From assembly GCF_018687715.1 (NCBI RefSeq), contig NC_056765.1, positions 32,920,754 through 32,984,753 on the forward strand: 64,000 bases of DNA, read 5' to 3'. The DNA comes from Carya illinoinensis (Eukaryota; Streptophyta; Magnoliopsida; Fagales; Juglandaceae). Below, one piece after another: positions 1 to 10,569 of this stretch. The notes beneath the pieces are model-generated. The model saw nothing but the letters and a program-made list of their open reading frames with translations, had not been told where the DNA came from and searched no databases. The translations under genes and the position numbers were made by a program. The first letter of the stretch is position 1. Each line of letters opens with the position of its first letter.

Positions 1-589
1 ATGAATATAAAAATGTCCTATGCCATTTTGGTTATGAAATATTGAGGTGGATGTAGCATCCTACTTTTGTTAATGTAATCTATTTTGAGAAGTAATATAA
101 ATTTGATAAACAAAATGCAAAAGACTCAATCCAAGTACATAGACGTATACAAGAAAGACACCAGTCTAGTTAGGTGATCTTCAACTGTTACTCTTGAAGT
201 TAATCTAGAACTGTTATAAAATTGGAATTTTTTTGTATATATCTTAAAAAAGTGAAATGATGATCAACCCTTCATTCCTGTCCTACACCCACCCATATAA
301 AAAGGAGGGGGTGGAGGTGATGGAAATCTTGTCCACACTTTTTTAGGGGGCACCTGTGATGGGCAAAGATCTCAACATATTTTAGTTTGCTACAAATGAA
401 GATAATTTGGTCAATTCGTTTAGGGGAATATTTTATGCTTGGTTTTTCACCTTATTTGGTTTTTCACCTTATTTACATTTCACCTTATTTTTTCTATAGT
501 AATTTGTGTTTGTGGGCAAAGACTTGTACTGAATGATGATAATTTTCTGATTTGTTTTAGCCTTCTTTTTTCTGCTTTCTAGAGTGTAG

Positions 590-670
590 TAGGTATTTCC
601 TTTTTATACATCCTGTGTACTTGGGCTTTGCCTATTCTTTGTAATAAAATTTCTTATTAATTAAAAAAAA
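590..670 (+). repeat. LINE 3' tail, sense orientation
   Basis: The stretch reads tgtgtacttgggctttgcct, then an AATAAAA-rich end and poly-A. It is the reverse complement of the antisense tails at 10,975-11,045, 12,985-13,045, 17,040-17,100 and 54,895-54,960, so it marks the 3' end of one LINE family. Apart from this tail I see nothing in 331-960. Confidence 0.6.
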
Positions 671-1765
671 TTAATGTACATTTGTTTGTTTTCAACTGCA
701 GACTAGCTTGTGTTTTCTGTGTGTCTTATTTTAGTGTCTTTTGTTTTTCTGGCCACAATTACTACAGCAAGCTACTTCAATTTTGATTGTTGTTAAATGC
801 CTTTTTTTTAACATGAATTTTGTTTAGAGTCTAACATTGTTTTTCTTTATTTTAGAAGTATATGTGATTGGTCTAACAATGTTTCTTCTTACTCTCTTCA
901 TTCCTTGTCTCCTGAAATGTATGTCTTGTTTCTAAATCTTTCACACAATGATATATACACACAGGATGTCCTCAGAAATGGTTGCTTGTATAGCAGTTGA
1001 GTCCTTATCAATTCTAGAGAAGATGCATGCAAGAGGGTATGTGATTGTAGTAGTTTTTGTCGACTTTGTAAGGTTCGGTTGTCACTTTTGTATTTAAAAA
1101 AAAAAAAAATTATGTTGGCAATGCTGCATCAAATAGCTTTGTTTGATGGTCCTTTTTCTGTGAAATATTGAATCTCTATAATTAGTAATCATGTATCTGT
1201 TTGATACTAGTTATTTCCATGGTGATGTCAAGCCAGAGAACTTTTTACTTGAGTCCTGGGCAGCCATCTTTACCACAAGAGAAGAAGTTGTTTCTTGTTG
1301 ACCTTGGATTAGGCGAGTAAATTTCATGTAATTCTTACACTCAAATTAATTTATTCTACACATTTTCTTACGTTGTCATTATCAATTCATGATTGCAGCA
1401 ACAAAGTGGAGAGATTGCTCTAATGGACAACATGTTGAATATGAGTAACGCCCTGATATGTTTACTTTTTTGTCATTAGGCTACTGGTTTGCAATACAAC
1501 TATTTTACAGATGACCTTGATACCTTTTCTTCTCTGTGCCAGAGGAACTGTTCGATATGCTAGTGTTCACGCTCACCTGGGAAGAACTGCTAGTAGAAGA
1601 TATGATCTTGAGTCTCTTGCATACACACTCATCTTTCTCCATCAAGGCAGGTTGCCTTGGCAAGGCTATCAGGTACTAACACATATACGATGGGTTTAGA
1701 GTATTTTTTTATTGTCTTTGGAGTTGCTTTTGGGACTGTTTTGAATGCTTTATTTCTGTCCATTT

Positions 1766-2005
1766 TGACAGCATGATACGTCTCCACTTGCCTTATTTTC
1801 TGTTATGAGTTGTATATATCTACTTCCTTATTTAGATAGCAGACATTCCATACTTAGACAGATTTTGTACATAGTCATAGTTTCCTTTCTTGTAAATAGA
1901 TTTAATTCCTGTAATTTAGCCTTGATTTCAGCCTTGTATCTTGCACACTTGTGCCTATATAATGAAAGGAAAACCTCACTCAGGAGGTATTGAATCATCT
2001 TGACA
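1766..2005 (+). repeat. 5' LTR of the Copia element
   Basis: Starts TGACAGCATGATACG and ends CATCTTGACA. It contains tgcctatataatgaaagg (around 1,950-1,970), a good TATA-box candidate for the element's promoter. It is directly followed by the primer-binding site. Confidence 0.95.
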
Positions 2006-2019
2006 TGGTATCAACAGCC
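2006..2019 (+). other. Primer-binding site (initiator tRNA-Met type)
   Basis: TGGTATCAACAGCC immediately follows the 5' LTR. Plant Copia elements usually carry TGGTATCAGAGC complementary to the 3' end of initiator tRNA-Met; here the first eight bases match and the rest departs slightly. Confidence 0.8.
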
Positions 2020-2084
2020 AGACCTTAAAGAAATATTTCTGGTTCATCTGGTTCATTCTCGTGGGATTTTTTTTCTGGTTGGAG

Positions 2085-2440
2085 GCTAGTGTTGACTCTG
2101 TCGGCACTTTCTGTGAGTTGTTTGCTTGTGGCTGGGCTGCGATTATTTTTTTCTTGGTGGTGGGTGTCAGTTTTCATCCCGTCGGCACTGTCTGTGCTGG
2201 TTTCTTGCTGTCGTTGTCGCTGGGCTGTGCTATTTCTTGGAGTTTTGTAGCTGTCGGCAGTTTCTGTGACAGATTTGGGCTTCTCGGCAGTCTCTGTGTA
2301 GCTTTCGGCAGTTTATGTGCAGGAGCTTCTTGGCATTTCTGTGAGTTTAATTTTTTGGTTTCTCGACACCTTGGGTTTGCTTGATTCACGGCAGTTCCTT
2401 TTCTTTGGTTCTCGGCAATTTTCATTTTTTTCGGTGCTTA
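2085..2440 (+). repeat. Degenerate GTCGGCAGTTTCTGTG repeats in the Copia leader
   Basis: The untranslated leader between the primer-binding site and gag has about eight imperfect copies of a ~15-bp motif (C/TCGGCA-C/G-TTTCTGTG) at irregular spacing, at about 2,098, 2,181, 2,253, 2,283, 2,306, 2,330, 2,389 and 2,413. The open frames here on both strands are low-complexity and I do not read them as genes. Confidence 0.6.
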
Positions 2441-2462
2441 GTAGATACGTGCAGTATTATTC

Positions 2463-5400
2463 TTGGCTGGTTTCCATTTTATGAGCATCATGTCTTCAGA
2501 TTCTTTTGCTGTGAAATTTACGGGAAAAAATTATTCTGCTTGGGAATTTCAATTTCGCTTATTTGTTTTGGGGAAAGATTTATGGGGTCATATTGATGGT
2601 AGTGATCCCTCTCCTACTGAGCCTCCTAAGTTGGCTCAATGGACAATTAAAGATGCTAGGGTGATGACATGGATTTTAGGCTCTGTTGATCCCCTTATTG
2701 TTCTCAATCTAAGGCCTTATAAGACTGCTCAATCTATGTGGGAATACTTACGGAAAGTATATAATCAGGACAATACTGCCCGGCGTTTCCAATTAGAATA
2801 CGAGATTGCCAGTTACACTCAGGGCGATCTCTCTATTCAAGATTATTTTTCTGGTTTTAATACTCTGTGGGGAGAGTTTACTGACATGATTTATGCCAAG
2901 GTTCCGGAAGCTTCTCTCTCTGTTGTGCAGGCCGTTCATGAACAAAGTAAGCGTGATCAGTTTTTAATGAAGTTACGACCTGAATTTGAGGCCACTCACT
3001 CCAATTTGATGAACCGTGATCCTGTGCCCTCTTTGGATGTTTGTTTTGGGGAGTTACTTCGTGAGGAGCAGCGTCTTGCCACCCAGGCCACTTATCAGCA
3101 TGACAAAATGATACCCAATGCTGTGGCTTACGCTGCTCACGGGAAAGGCAAGGGACGGGACATGCGGAACGTTCAATGCTTCAGCTGCAAGGAATACGGA
3201 CATATTGCTGCCCACTGTGCCAGAAAATCTTGCAACTACTGTAAGAAGCCGGGCCATATTATTAAAGATTGTCCTACTCGTCCCCAGAATCGTCAGGCTA
3301 ATGCTTATCAGGCTACTGTGGGTTCCTCTACTTCTGCTACTGCGGGCGATTCTTCTACTCTTACTACAGAGATGGTTCAGCAAATGATTATTTCAGCATT
3401 TTCAGCCTTAGGGCTGCAAGGTAACGGTTCCCTTACATGGCTTGTTGATTCGGGTGCGTCTAATCACATGACTAGCTCTTCTGATTCTCTTAGCAATGTT
3501 CGGCCTTATAATGGCTCATCACACATTCAGATTGCTAATGGTAGTCAGTTACCTATTCATGCTATTGGGGATGTTGATTCTACTGTTCAGGATGTTTTTG
3601 TATCACCTCAGCTCTCTACTAGTCTTATATCTGTTGGACAATTGGTTGATAACAACTGTGATGTTCGTTTTTCTCGTGATGGTTGTCTTGTGCAGGATCA
3701 GGTGTCTGGCCAGATACTCGCGAAGGGGCCTAAAGTTGGACGTTTATTTTCTCTACATTTTTCTCTTCCTACTGTTATTTCGTTTGCTTGTCACACTGTG
3801 AACAATAAGTATGAAGTATGGCACAAACGGTTGGGTCATCCTAATTCCGTTGTTTTATCTCATGTAATAAATTCTGGTTTGTTGGGCAATAAAGATAATT
3901 TTTCTTCTCATCTTTCTTTTGATTGCTCCACATGCAAATTAGGTAAAAGCAAGTCTCTTTCTTTTCCTTCTCATGGTAGTCATGCTGAACGTTGTTTCGA
4001 TTTGATTCATAGTGATGTGTGGGGCATTTCTCCTGTTATCTCGCATGCCAATTATAAATACTTTGTTACTTTCATTGATGATTATACGAAGTATACCTGG
4101 ATTTATTTTCTTCGTTCTAAATCTGAGGTCTTCTCTGTTTTCCAACAATTCACTGCTTATGTTGAGACTCAATTTTCTTCTCACATTAAAATTCTAAGGA
4201 CTGATTTAGGTGGTGAATATATGTCTCGTGAGTTTCATGATTTTCTTCAACAACGTGGCATTGTTTCTCAACGTTCTTGTCCTTATACACCTCAACAGAA
4301 TGGTGTCGCTGAACGTAAAAAACGACATTTGTTGGATGTTGTTCGTACTTTATTGCTTCAATCATCCGTTCCTTCTAAATTCTGGGTTGAAGCCTTGTCT
4401 ACGGCTGTTTATTTAATTAATAGATTGCCGTCGAGTGTTCTGAATTTTGAAACTCCTTACTTTCGTCTTTATCATCGGCATCCTAGCTACCTTGATATGC
4501 ATACTTTTGGCTGTGTTTGTTTTGTTCATTTACCTTCCCATGAGCGTCATAAACTATCTGCTCAATCGGTTAAATGCGCTTTTATGGGTTATAGTACTTC
4601 GCACAAAGGTTATGTTTGCTATGATCCATGCTCTAACCGATTTCGCATTTCTCGTCATGTTGTTTTCTTTGAAAATCAGTCATTCTTTTCTTCTCATGTT
4701 GAGTCTTTGCCTGAGATGCATGTCTTGCCTAATTTTGATGACTTGGCTTCTTCTTCTGTTCGCTTCAAACCTGGCCTTGTCTATGAAAGACGACATCCTA
4801 CTTTGCCCCTTCCTGAGCCTGATCCGCCATCTGAGCCTGCTCCGACTGCATCTTCTACGGGTGATCTGGACACTATCACAGTTCCTCGTCGTTCGACCAG
4901 AGTGTCTCGTCCGCCTGATCGGTATGGTTTCTCCCATACCTCTCTTCATACTACTTTGTCTTCCATTCCTATTCCGTCCGGATATTCTGCGGCAGCTAAA
5001 CATGATTGTTGGCGTGGGGCGATGGCTGATGAACTTCAAGCTCTTCAAGATAATCATACATGGGATGTTGTCCCTTGTCCTGCTCAGGTGAAACCTATTG
5101 GTTGCAAATGGGTTTATTCTATCAAGCTGCGTTCCGATGGGACTCTGGATCGATATAAGGCCCGTTTGGTTGCACTTGGCAATAGGCAAGAGTATGGAGT
5201 GGACTATGAGGAGACTTTTGCTTCGGTGGCTAAGATGACTACAGTGCGAACTGTCCTTTCTGTTGCTGCCTCTAAAGGTTGGTCTCTTCAACAAATGGAT
5301 GTCAAAAATGCCTTTCTCCATGGCGACCTTAAAGAAGAGATCTACATGACCATTCCACCTGGTTTGTCCTCTTCTTCTCCCTCAGATGTCTGTAAGTTGA

Positions 5401-6503
5401 AACGCTCGTTATATGGGTTGAAACAAGCTCCTCGTGCATGGTTTGATAAATTCCGCTCCACTTTGCTTCAATTTTCCTTTAAGCAGAGTCAATATGACTC
5501 TTCTTTATTTTTCTGCAAAACATCGATTGGACTTGTTCTTCTTCTGGTTTATGTTGATATTGTTATTACTGGGACGGATTCTGTCTTGATCACCCAACTG
5601 CAGCAGCATCTTCAAGCCTCATTTCATATGAAGGACCTTGGTCCTCTTACATACTTCTTGGGGTTGGAAGTTCATACTGATCTATCTGGCATTTTTTTGA
5701 ATCAGCATAAATATACTCAGGATCTGATTACTTTGGCTGGTCTCCAGGATACTTCTTCTGTGGATACTCCTTTGGAAGTAAACACGAAATATCGTCGGGA
5801 CGAGGGTGATCTCCTCTCTGATCCTACTCTGTATCGACAATTAGTGGGGAGCCTGAACTATTTGACTATTACTCGGCCTGATATTTCATTTGCTGTCCAG
5901 CAGGTTAGTCAGTTCATGCAGGCTCCCCGTCATCTACATTTTGCTGCTGTTCGTCGTATTATTCGCTATCTTCGCGGCTCTCCTAGCCGTGGCCTGTTCT
6001 TTCCTACTGGGACTTCTCTTAATCTTGTGGCTTACAGTGATGCTGATTGGGTGGGATGTCCTGATACGCGACGCTCTGTTACAGGCTGGTGCATGTTTCT
6101 TGGTGACTCCTTGATCTCTTGGAAGAGTAAGAAACAGGATCGTGTTTCCAAATCTTCCACTGAATCTGAATACCGTGCGATGTCTGCTGCTTGCTCTGAG
6201 ATTCTTTGGCTTCGTGGTCTCCTCGCTGAGCTTGGTTGCGCTCAGTCTGATCCTACTCCTCTCCACGCTGACAACACTAGTGCCATTCAAATTGCTGCCA
6301 ATCCCGTTTTTCATGAATGCACGAAACACATTGAGGTGGATTGTCATTCCATTCGGGAAGTATTGGACACTCACATCATTTCTCTTCCTCATATTTCTAC
6401 TGATCTCCAGATTGCTGATGTATTTACTAAGGCCATGACACAACACCGTCATCAGTTTCTTGTGGGCAAATTGATGCTTCTTGACCGACCAGCATCAATT
6501 TGA
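2463..6503 (+). CDS. Copia gag-pol polyprotein (1,346 aa)
   Basis: One uninterrupted frame encodes the polyprotein that packages the element RNA, copies it and integrates the cDNA. Visible in order: a Gag domain (GKNYSAWEFQFRLF near residue 22); two CCHC zinc knuckles (Cys239 onward, CX2CX4HX4C, and CNYCKKPGHIIKDC); the aspartic protease motif WLVDSGAS (Asp329); integrase with GAG-pre HRLGHP-type motif and D518, D581, E617 (D,D-35-E spacing); reverse transcriptase with Asp946 in QMDVKNAFLHG; and RNase H (AYSDADWVG, STESEYRA, HADNTSAI). Anomaly: the usual YVDD reads YVD-IVITG at 1,030-1,033, one Asp codon short, which should abolish polymerase activity. The true start could be an internal Met (Met8 or Met11). 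The stop is followed by the polypurine tract. Confidence 0.95.
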   Translation: MAGFHFMSIMSSDSFAVKFTGKNYSAWEFQFRLFVLGKDLWGHIDGSDPSPTEPPKLAQWTIKDARVMTWILGSVDPLIVLNLRPYKTAQSMWEYLRKVYNQDNTARRFQLEYEIASYTQGDLSIQDYFSGFNTLWGEFTDMIYAKVPEASLSVVQAVHEQSKRDQFLMKLRPEFEATHSNLMNRDPVPSLDVCFGELLREEQRLATQATYQHDKMIPNAVAYAAHGKGKGRDMRNVQCFSCKEYGHIAAHCARKSCNYCKKPGHIIKDCPTRPQNRQANAYQATVGSSTSATAGDSSTLTTEMVQQMIISAFSALGLQGNGSLTWLVDSGASNHMTSSSDSLSNVRPYNGSSHIQIANGSQLPIHAIGDVDSTVQDVFVSPQLSTSLISVGQLVDNNCDVRFSRDGCLVQDQVSGQILAKGPKVGRLFSLHFSLPTVISFACHTVNNKYEVWHKRLGHPNSVVLSHVINSGLLGNKDNFSSHLSFDCSTCKLGKSKSLSFPSHGSHAERCFDLIHSDVWGISPVISHANYKYFVTFIDDYTKYTWIYFLRSKSEVFSVFQQFTAYVETQFSSHIKILRTDLGGEYMSREFHDFLQQRGIVSQRSCPYTPQQNGVAERKKRHLLDVVRTLLLQSSVPSKFWVEALSTAVYLINRLPSSVLNFETPYFRLYHRHPSYLDMHTFGCVCFVHLPSHERHKLSAQSVKCAFMGYSTSHKGYVCYDPCSNRFRISRHVVFFENQSFFSSHVESLPEMHVLPNFDDLASSSVRFKPGLVYERRHPTLPLPEPDPPSEPAPTASSTGDLDTITVPRRSTRVSRPPDRYGFSHTSLHTTLSSIPIPSGYSAAAKHDCWRGAMADELQALQDNHTWDVVPCPAQVKPIGCKWVYSIKLRSDGTLDRYKARLVALGNRQEYGVDYEETFASVAKMTTVRTVLSVAASKGWSLQQMDVKNAFLHGDLKEEIYMTIPPGLSSSSPSDVCKLKRSLYGLKQAPRAWFDKFRSTLLQFSFKQSQYDSSLFFCKTSIGLVLLLVYVDIVITGTDSVLITQLQQHLQASFHMKDLGPLTYFLGLEVHTDLSGIFLNQHKYTQDLITLAGLQDTSSVDTPLEVNTKYRRDEGDLLSDPTLYRQLVGSLNYLTITRPDISFAVQQVSQFMQAPRHLHFAAVRRIIRYLRGSPSRGLFFPTGTSLNLVAYSDADWVGCPDTRRSVTGWCMFLGDSLISWKSKKQDRVSKSSTESEYRAMSAACSEILWLRGLLAELGCAQSDPTPLHADNTSAIQIAANPVFHECTKHIEVDCHSIREVLDTHIISLPHISTDLQIADVFTKAMTQHRHQFLVGKLMLLDRPASI

Positions 6504-6510
6504 GGGGGGA
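6502..6510 (+). other. Polypurine tract of the Copia element
   Basis: GAGGGGGGA directly precedes the 3' LTR, in the place where the plus-strand primer is made during reverse transcription. Confidence 0.85.
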
Positions 6511-6748
6511 TGACAGCATGATACGTCTCCACTTGCCTTATTTTCTGTTATGAGTTGTATATATCTACTTCCTTATTTAGATAGCAGACATTCCACTTAG
6601 ACAGATTTTGTACATAGTCATAGTTTCCTTTCTTGTAAATAGATTTAATTCCTGTAATTTAGCCTTGATTTCAGCCTTGTATCTTGCACACTTGTGCCTA
6701 TATAATGAAAGGAAAACCTCACTCAGGAGGTATTGAATCATCTTGACA
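6511..6748 (+). repeat. 3' LTR of the Copia element
   Basis: Read base by base against the 5' LTR: no substitutions seen, only a 2-bp deletion (cattccatactt versus cattccactt). Ends CATCTTGACA and is followed by the target duplication CATTT. Confidence 0.95.
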
Positions 6749-7235
6749 CATTTTTCCCTGATAGGGCGGTAACAAATCATTTCTAGTTTGCAAAAAAAAA
6801 AAAACATGGCAACCTCTTCTGAAATGCTATGTTGCTTCTGCCCGCCACCTCTTAAGCAATTTCTTGAGATTGTGGTGAACATGAAATTTGATGAGGAGCC
6901 TAACTATGCCAAGCTAATATCTTTGTTCAAGGGCTCGATGGGCCCCAATCCAGCTTTAAGGCCAATAAGCAATGATGGTGCTCAAAAGGTAATTTTGGTA
7001 ATATATGAACTTAGGGCTAAATTCCGATTCTATAGTTATTTTATTCAGAGGTGTTGATGCAACTGCTGTTGACATGTTTGTCAGGTTGGTCAAAAACTGG
7101 GTAGGTTGAATATTGAGGATGATGATGATGGGCAGCCCAAGAAGGTTCGTTTAGGAGTTCCTGCTACATAGTGGATTTCAGTTTACAATGCTAGGCTACC
7201 AATGAAACAGAGGTAGGTCTGCATTTTGCTTTTGG

Positions 7236-7237
<2 letters not shown>

Positions 7238-7274
<37 letters not shown>

Positions 7275-7278
7275 GACA
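7238..7278. repeat. (CT)n/(CA)n microsatellite in a kinase intron
   Basis: A run of CT dinucleotides passes into CA dinucleotides. The copy B equivalent at 56,451-56,486 is shorter and interrupted (a GT within the CT run), so it is length-variable between the paralogues. Confidence 0.9.
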
Positions 7279-7779
7279 CACAAACTCAATTAAACACCAC
7301 CCCTCTGGCGGGCAGAGAAACTAATAGAGTTTCAGCAAGTCCAAATATGCGTTAGAAATTTAAGACTCCGAAGATTTATTAATTGAATAATTATAAAAAA
7401 ATAGTATTAATTGAATAATCAATTGAAAAGAGAGCATGGTTTTGACTGGGTATTGGAATCATGTCACTAGCCTAAACTCGGTTGGTTCTCTTTTTGGAAG
7501 TTTTGCTACATTATCAATAAGTCATTTAATATCAGCTACTAAATGTGAGATCATATATTAGCATTAGTGAGCAAGAGTCAATCGGCTAGTGCTTCTGCCA
7601 ATTGGCCAATTCATGTAGATGAAACAATTCTCTAGAATCCTTGAACGTGAATGGCATAATGATCACATAGTTCAGTATTTCTAGAATTACTTATTGAACA
7701 ATTCTATGTTTTTAATTCTTTTGGGTCGATTTACCAATCAAAAAAATAATTTTTGGGTTGAGTTGGGTGATCCCTAGAA

Positions 7780-8060
7780 AGGTGGTAGATATTTTGGCAT
7801 ATTGGAATGGGTGGTTTGAGAACAAACACACTAAGATATTGTGGAAAGCAATGAACAAGTTTTGAGGATACCCAATGCAACATCGAAGACCTCCGGGCTG
7901 TCCTTTTTAATGCAATCTACTATTGGATGGCAGCCAAACTTTGTCTCTCTAGCTTTACTCTCTATGTTCTTCTCTCTCTCACTAGGTGTATTTGTTGGAT
8001 ACCTCCACGTACTTCGAGTATGCCGTCCTTTCTTTTCTTGATCATTAATAAAACAATCTT
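7780..8060 (+). pseudogene. LINE reverse-transcriptase C-terminal relic
   Basis: One frame reads KVVDILAYWNGWFENK, like the VVDLLACWKG segment before the zinc-binding region at the C-terminus of plant L1-type polyproteins. Stops interrupt it further on. Copy B holds the same relic at about 57,000-57,260, so it predates the duplication. Confidence 0.5.
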
Positions 8061-8230
8061 ACAAAACATAGTATTAGTGTGGCTGAAAAAAGGATTTAAG
8101 TCTTAACAATTACAATAATTGAGGGCTTGGTTGCAACTTTTAGGGACACAAGTGTTGTTTGTGTGTTATTTTCTATTTATCAAGTTGACATCATTAATAA
8201 AACCTTGTTCAATAAAAAAAATACTAACCA

Positions 8231-8490
8231 CAGGGGGTTGGCCGAAGTGGTGAAAGCCTTGGTCTTGGGGTATCACTTATTTTAAGGTCCAAGGTTCAAC
8301 ACCTCATGGGTGCAAACAATCTTTTGGGGCCACACATCTTGGTGAAAAGCCAGCAATTTAACCAGTTCCATGTAGAGAAACTTCCGAGGGTGCAGTGTAT
8401 GGGACCAGGGTTTATTCTACAAGGGTGGGTCCGAAGGGCCCTGCCTTGGAGAGGTTCTCCGATATCAAAAAAATAAAATAAATAAAAAAA
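8231..8490 (+). mobile_element. tRNA-derived SINE, full length
   Basis: Pol III promoter elements are visible: A-box-like TGGCCGAAGTGG (about 8,239-8,250) and B-box-like GGTTCAACACC (8,293-8,303), then a body ending in an A-rich tail. Flanking direct repeats read AAAAAAATACTA on each side (ending 8,226 and in 8,484-8,494). Copy B shows the unoccupied site at 57,415-57,440. A related, 5'-truncated body sits at 55,468-55,640. Confidence 0.88.
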
Positions 8491-9379
8491 TACTATTTAT
8501 CAAGTACAATGGATTTTTTTAAATTTGTCTTTGTAAATCTTAGAACTTTACTTATTAGAGGATAAAATCTAAGAACGTCTTCTTTATGTTACCCAAAATC
8601 TGCATGAATATGTTATATCTTTAATGTGTTCCTTGTTACTTGTGGCTCCTAACTTGGTTATGAGAAGAACTATTGAGCAGCTAATGAAAGAAAGTGTTGG
8701 ATGTTCGTCTTTCAAGGTTTGGCAGGTTTATTTGAAAGGAAAGAGAGAACCTTTGGATCTGACTTCAAAGTTTCTGGTGTTACGTTATCCTGCTATGTTA
8801 AAATTATCAAAAAAAAAAAAAAAAAGTTTATGGTGTTTAACCTTTCTGCTATTGGCTTATATGTCCTTTTATCAACATCACATTATTTGTTCATGAAAGA
8901 TCATTGCTTGATGCCAGGTTTGATGTAAAATGGCAGTGGGCCTCCTCTCGTCTATAATTTCTAGTTACATCTCGCTATACTTTTTTTCTTGAGTTGTAAC
9001 GTATACTTTCTTTGTGTGCATGTGTGTGTTTCTTTTTGTGCGGGGTCTATATTCTTCTGCAATTGATGCTCTAAAATGTTTCAAGTGGTGTATCAACTCA
9101 ATCACATAGAATGGGCCCACAAAAGCTTGAATTAGACTAGCCTCGTCATATCCACCTATCGAAAAGATTAAGATGAAGAAGCTTCGATTTGGATTTTTTA
9201 GATACTAATCTTGAGAGCCAAAACATCCTATGTTATAGTATGAAGTTTGAGTGACAACACTACCGATCAAAAAACGTTTGAGCGGCAACACTACCGATCA
9301 AAATTCTTCTCATAAGATGGTTAGGTTCCTTATTACTTCTAGATTTTGCCTCCTGACTCTCTTTCATTCAATAAATTAA

Positions 9380-9595
9380 ACAAAGCTTGGAGAAGGTTAG
9401 CTGGCGGCTGTCGAATTGCAGTAGTGTGGAAAATGGTTCCTACTTGCCCCATATCGTGTATTTGGAGGGAAAGAGAGCAAAAGAAGTTTTGATGGATTGT
9501 GGATGGATAATGGAGCTAAAGACTTTCTTTCTCAAAACTATACTCCTTTTGGACAATAGTTCTCTTATTACATGTCAAAAAAGAAAAAGTTAAGA
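9380..9595 (+). pseudogene. LINE C-terminal (zinc-binding region) relic
   Basis: Encodes pieces such as VVWKMVP-CP, VYLEGKRAKEVL and ELKTFFLKTILLL, the usual end of plant LINE polyproteins (WKMIP..CLMW.IWRERN..F...ELK..FF..L). Shared with copy B at 58,240-58,610, so it predates the duplication. Confidence 0.6.
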
Positions 9596-9599
9596 TAAG

Positions 9600-10140
9600 C
9601 CTGATTTTTAATGTGTAAGAGTAGTGTTATAAACAACCTAAAAAGGGGGACAATAGTGTACAAGAGGGTTCCCCATGCTAAGCTAGCACCATTCTCTTTC
9701 AAATCATGAGGTTATTGATAAATATATTCTATTACCCAACAAGGCCAAGGTTATTACTAAAATCACGAGGTACCATCCTCTTTAAAAAAAAAAAAAAAAA
9801 AAGCCATGGTTCAAAACTCATTGAAATTATGGTACTGAGAATGTAATTGGAACCATATTGAGGAGATGGACTTATAGGGTGCAAGACCTTTGCTGTTGGA
9901 TTATCTTTGGGGCCACCTGGTCTTTTGGTTTCTGTGATCCCTGGTTTGGTTCAAAGGCTTAATCACCTCATTATTATTTCCTTGCTGGAAAAGGCTTTGG
10001 TGTTAGAAAAAATTAACATACCAGTTTTATGTATTTGCTGTTTTGTAAAGAACAGTCATAGAGGATCACCGATTTAGTTGCTTTACGACCTGCTCACTTA
10101 TTACTTATCTAAAAAAAAATGAGCACCTCACTTATTTAAT
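9600..10140. other. Intronic sequence without recognisable gene
   Basis: Non-coding intron shared with copy B (58,610-59,190), with an A-run at 9,785-9,802. No exon, RNA gene or element end was recognised. Confidence 0.6.
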
Positions 10141-10540
10141 GTTTAGGTACCATTATAATGTAGCTGATGCAAGGCTGGTGCAATAGGTGGAGAGAGGGAT
10201 TGCAGATGGCCTGCTTATAAGTTGTGTGGCATCCTGTTCCAATCTCTGAGCACTTATTATGGATGCTGGAACTGGTTTTACAAGCCAGGTTTATGAGCTG
10301 TCACCTTTTTTCTTGCACAAGGTGAATTTCTGTGCCGCATGCATACACACACATATTATAGTCAGTATTCATCTCAGGGGATATTATCATGAAGTAACAA
10401 TTACATTTGATGTTTCAAATCCATAGGAATGGATCATGGAACAATGGGAAAAGAACTACTAGATCAGTTCTATTGCTGGTGCCAACAATGGGAGCTCCCT
10501 TGTGGTTATGTCTAAAGGTTTGTTTACATTATTAGATATG

Positions 10541-10563
10541 TGTGTGTGTGTGTGTGTGTGTGT
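10541..10563. repeat. (TG)n microsatellite
   Basis: An uninterrupted TG run just after the kinase exon ending at 10,517. In copy B the same place (59,574-59,602) holds a TA run instead. Confidence 0.9.
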
Positions 10564-10569
10564 ATTTTG

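Larger units (their letters stand above)
1766..6748 (+). mobile_element. Full-length Ty1/Copia LTR retrotransposon
   Basis: Two LTRs (240 and 238 bp, TG...CA ends) flank one long gag-pol frame. The 5-bp target duplication CATTT is at 1,761-1,765 and 6,749-6,753. The matching position in copy B (55,962-55,966) is the empty site with a single CATTT. The LTRs differ only by a 2-bp indel (near 1,847), so insertion was recent and after the segmental duplication, or at least restricted to this copy. It lies in a kinase-gene intron, in the same orientation as that gene. Confidence 0.97.

Noticed and set aside
3054..6452. Overlapping frames on both strands inside the Copia element, including 213 and 214 codon frames
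   Set aside because: They shadow the gag-pol frame, whose domains are all accounted for.
8231..8305. Free-standing tRNA gene
   Set aside because: The A- and B-box order fits tRNA, but the sequence runs into a SINE body with A-rich tail and target duplications, and cannot fold as a full tRNA by inspection.
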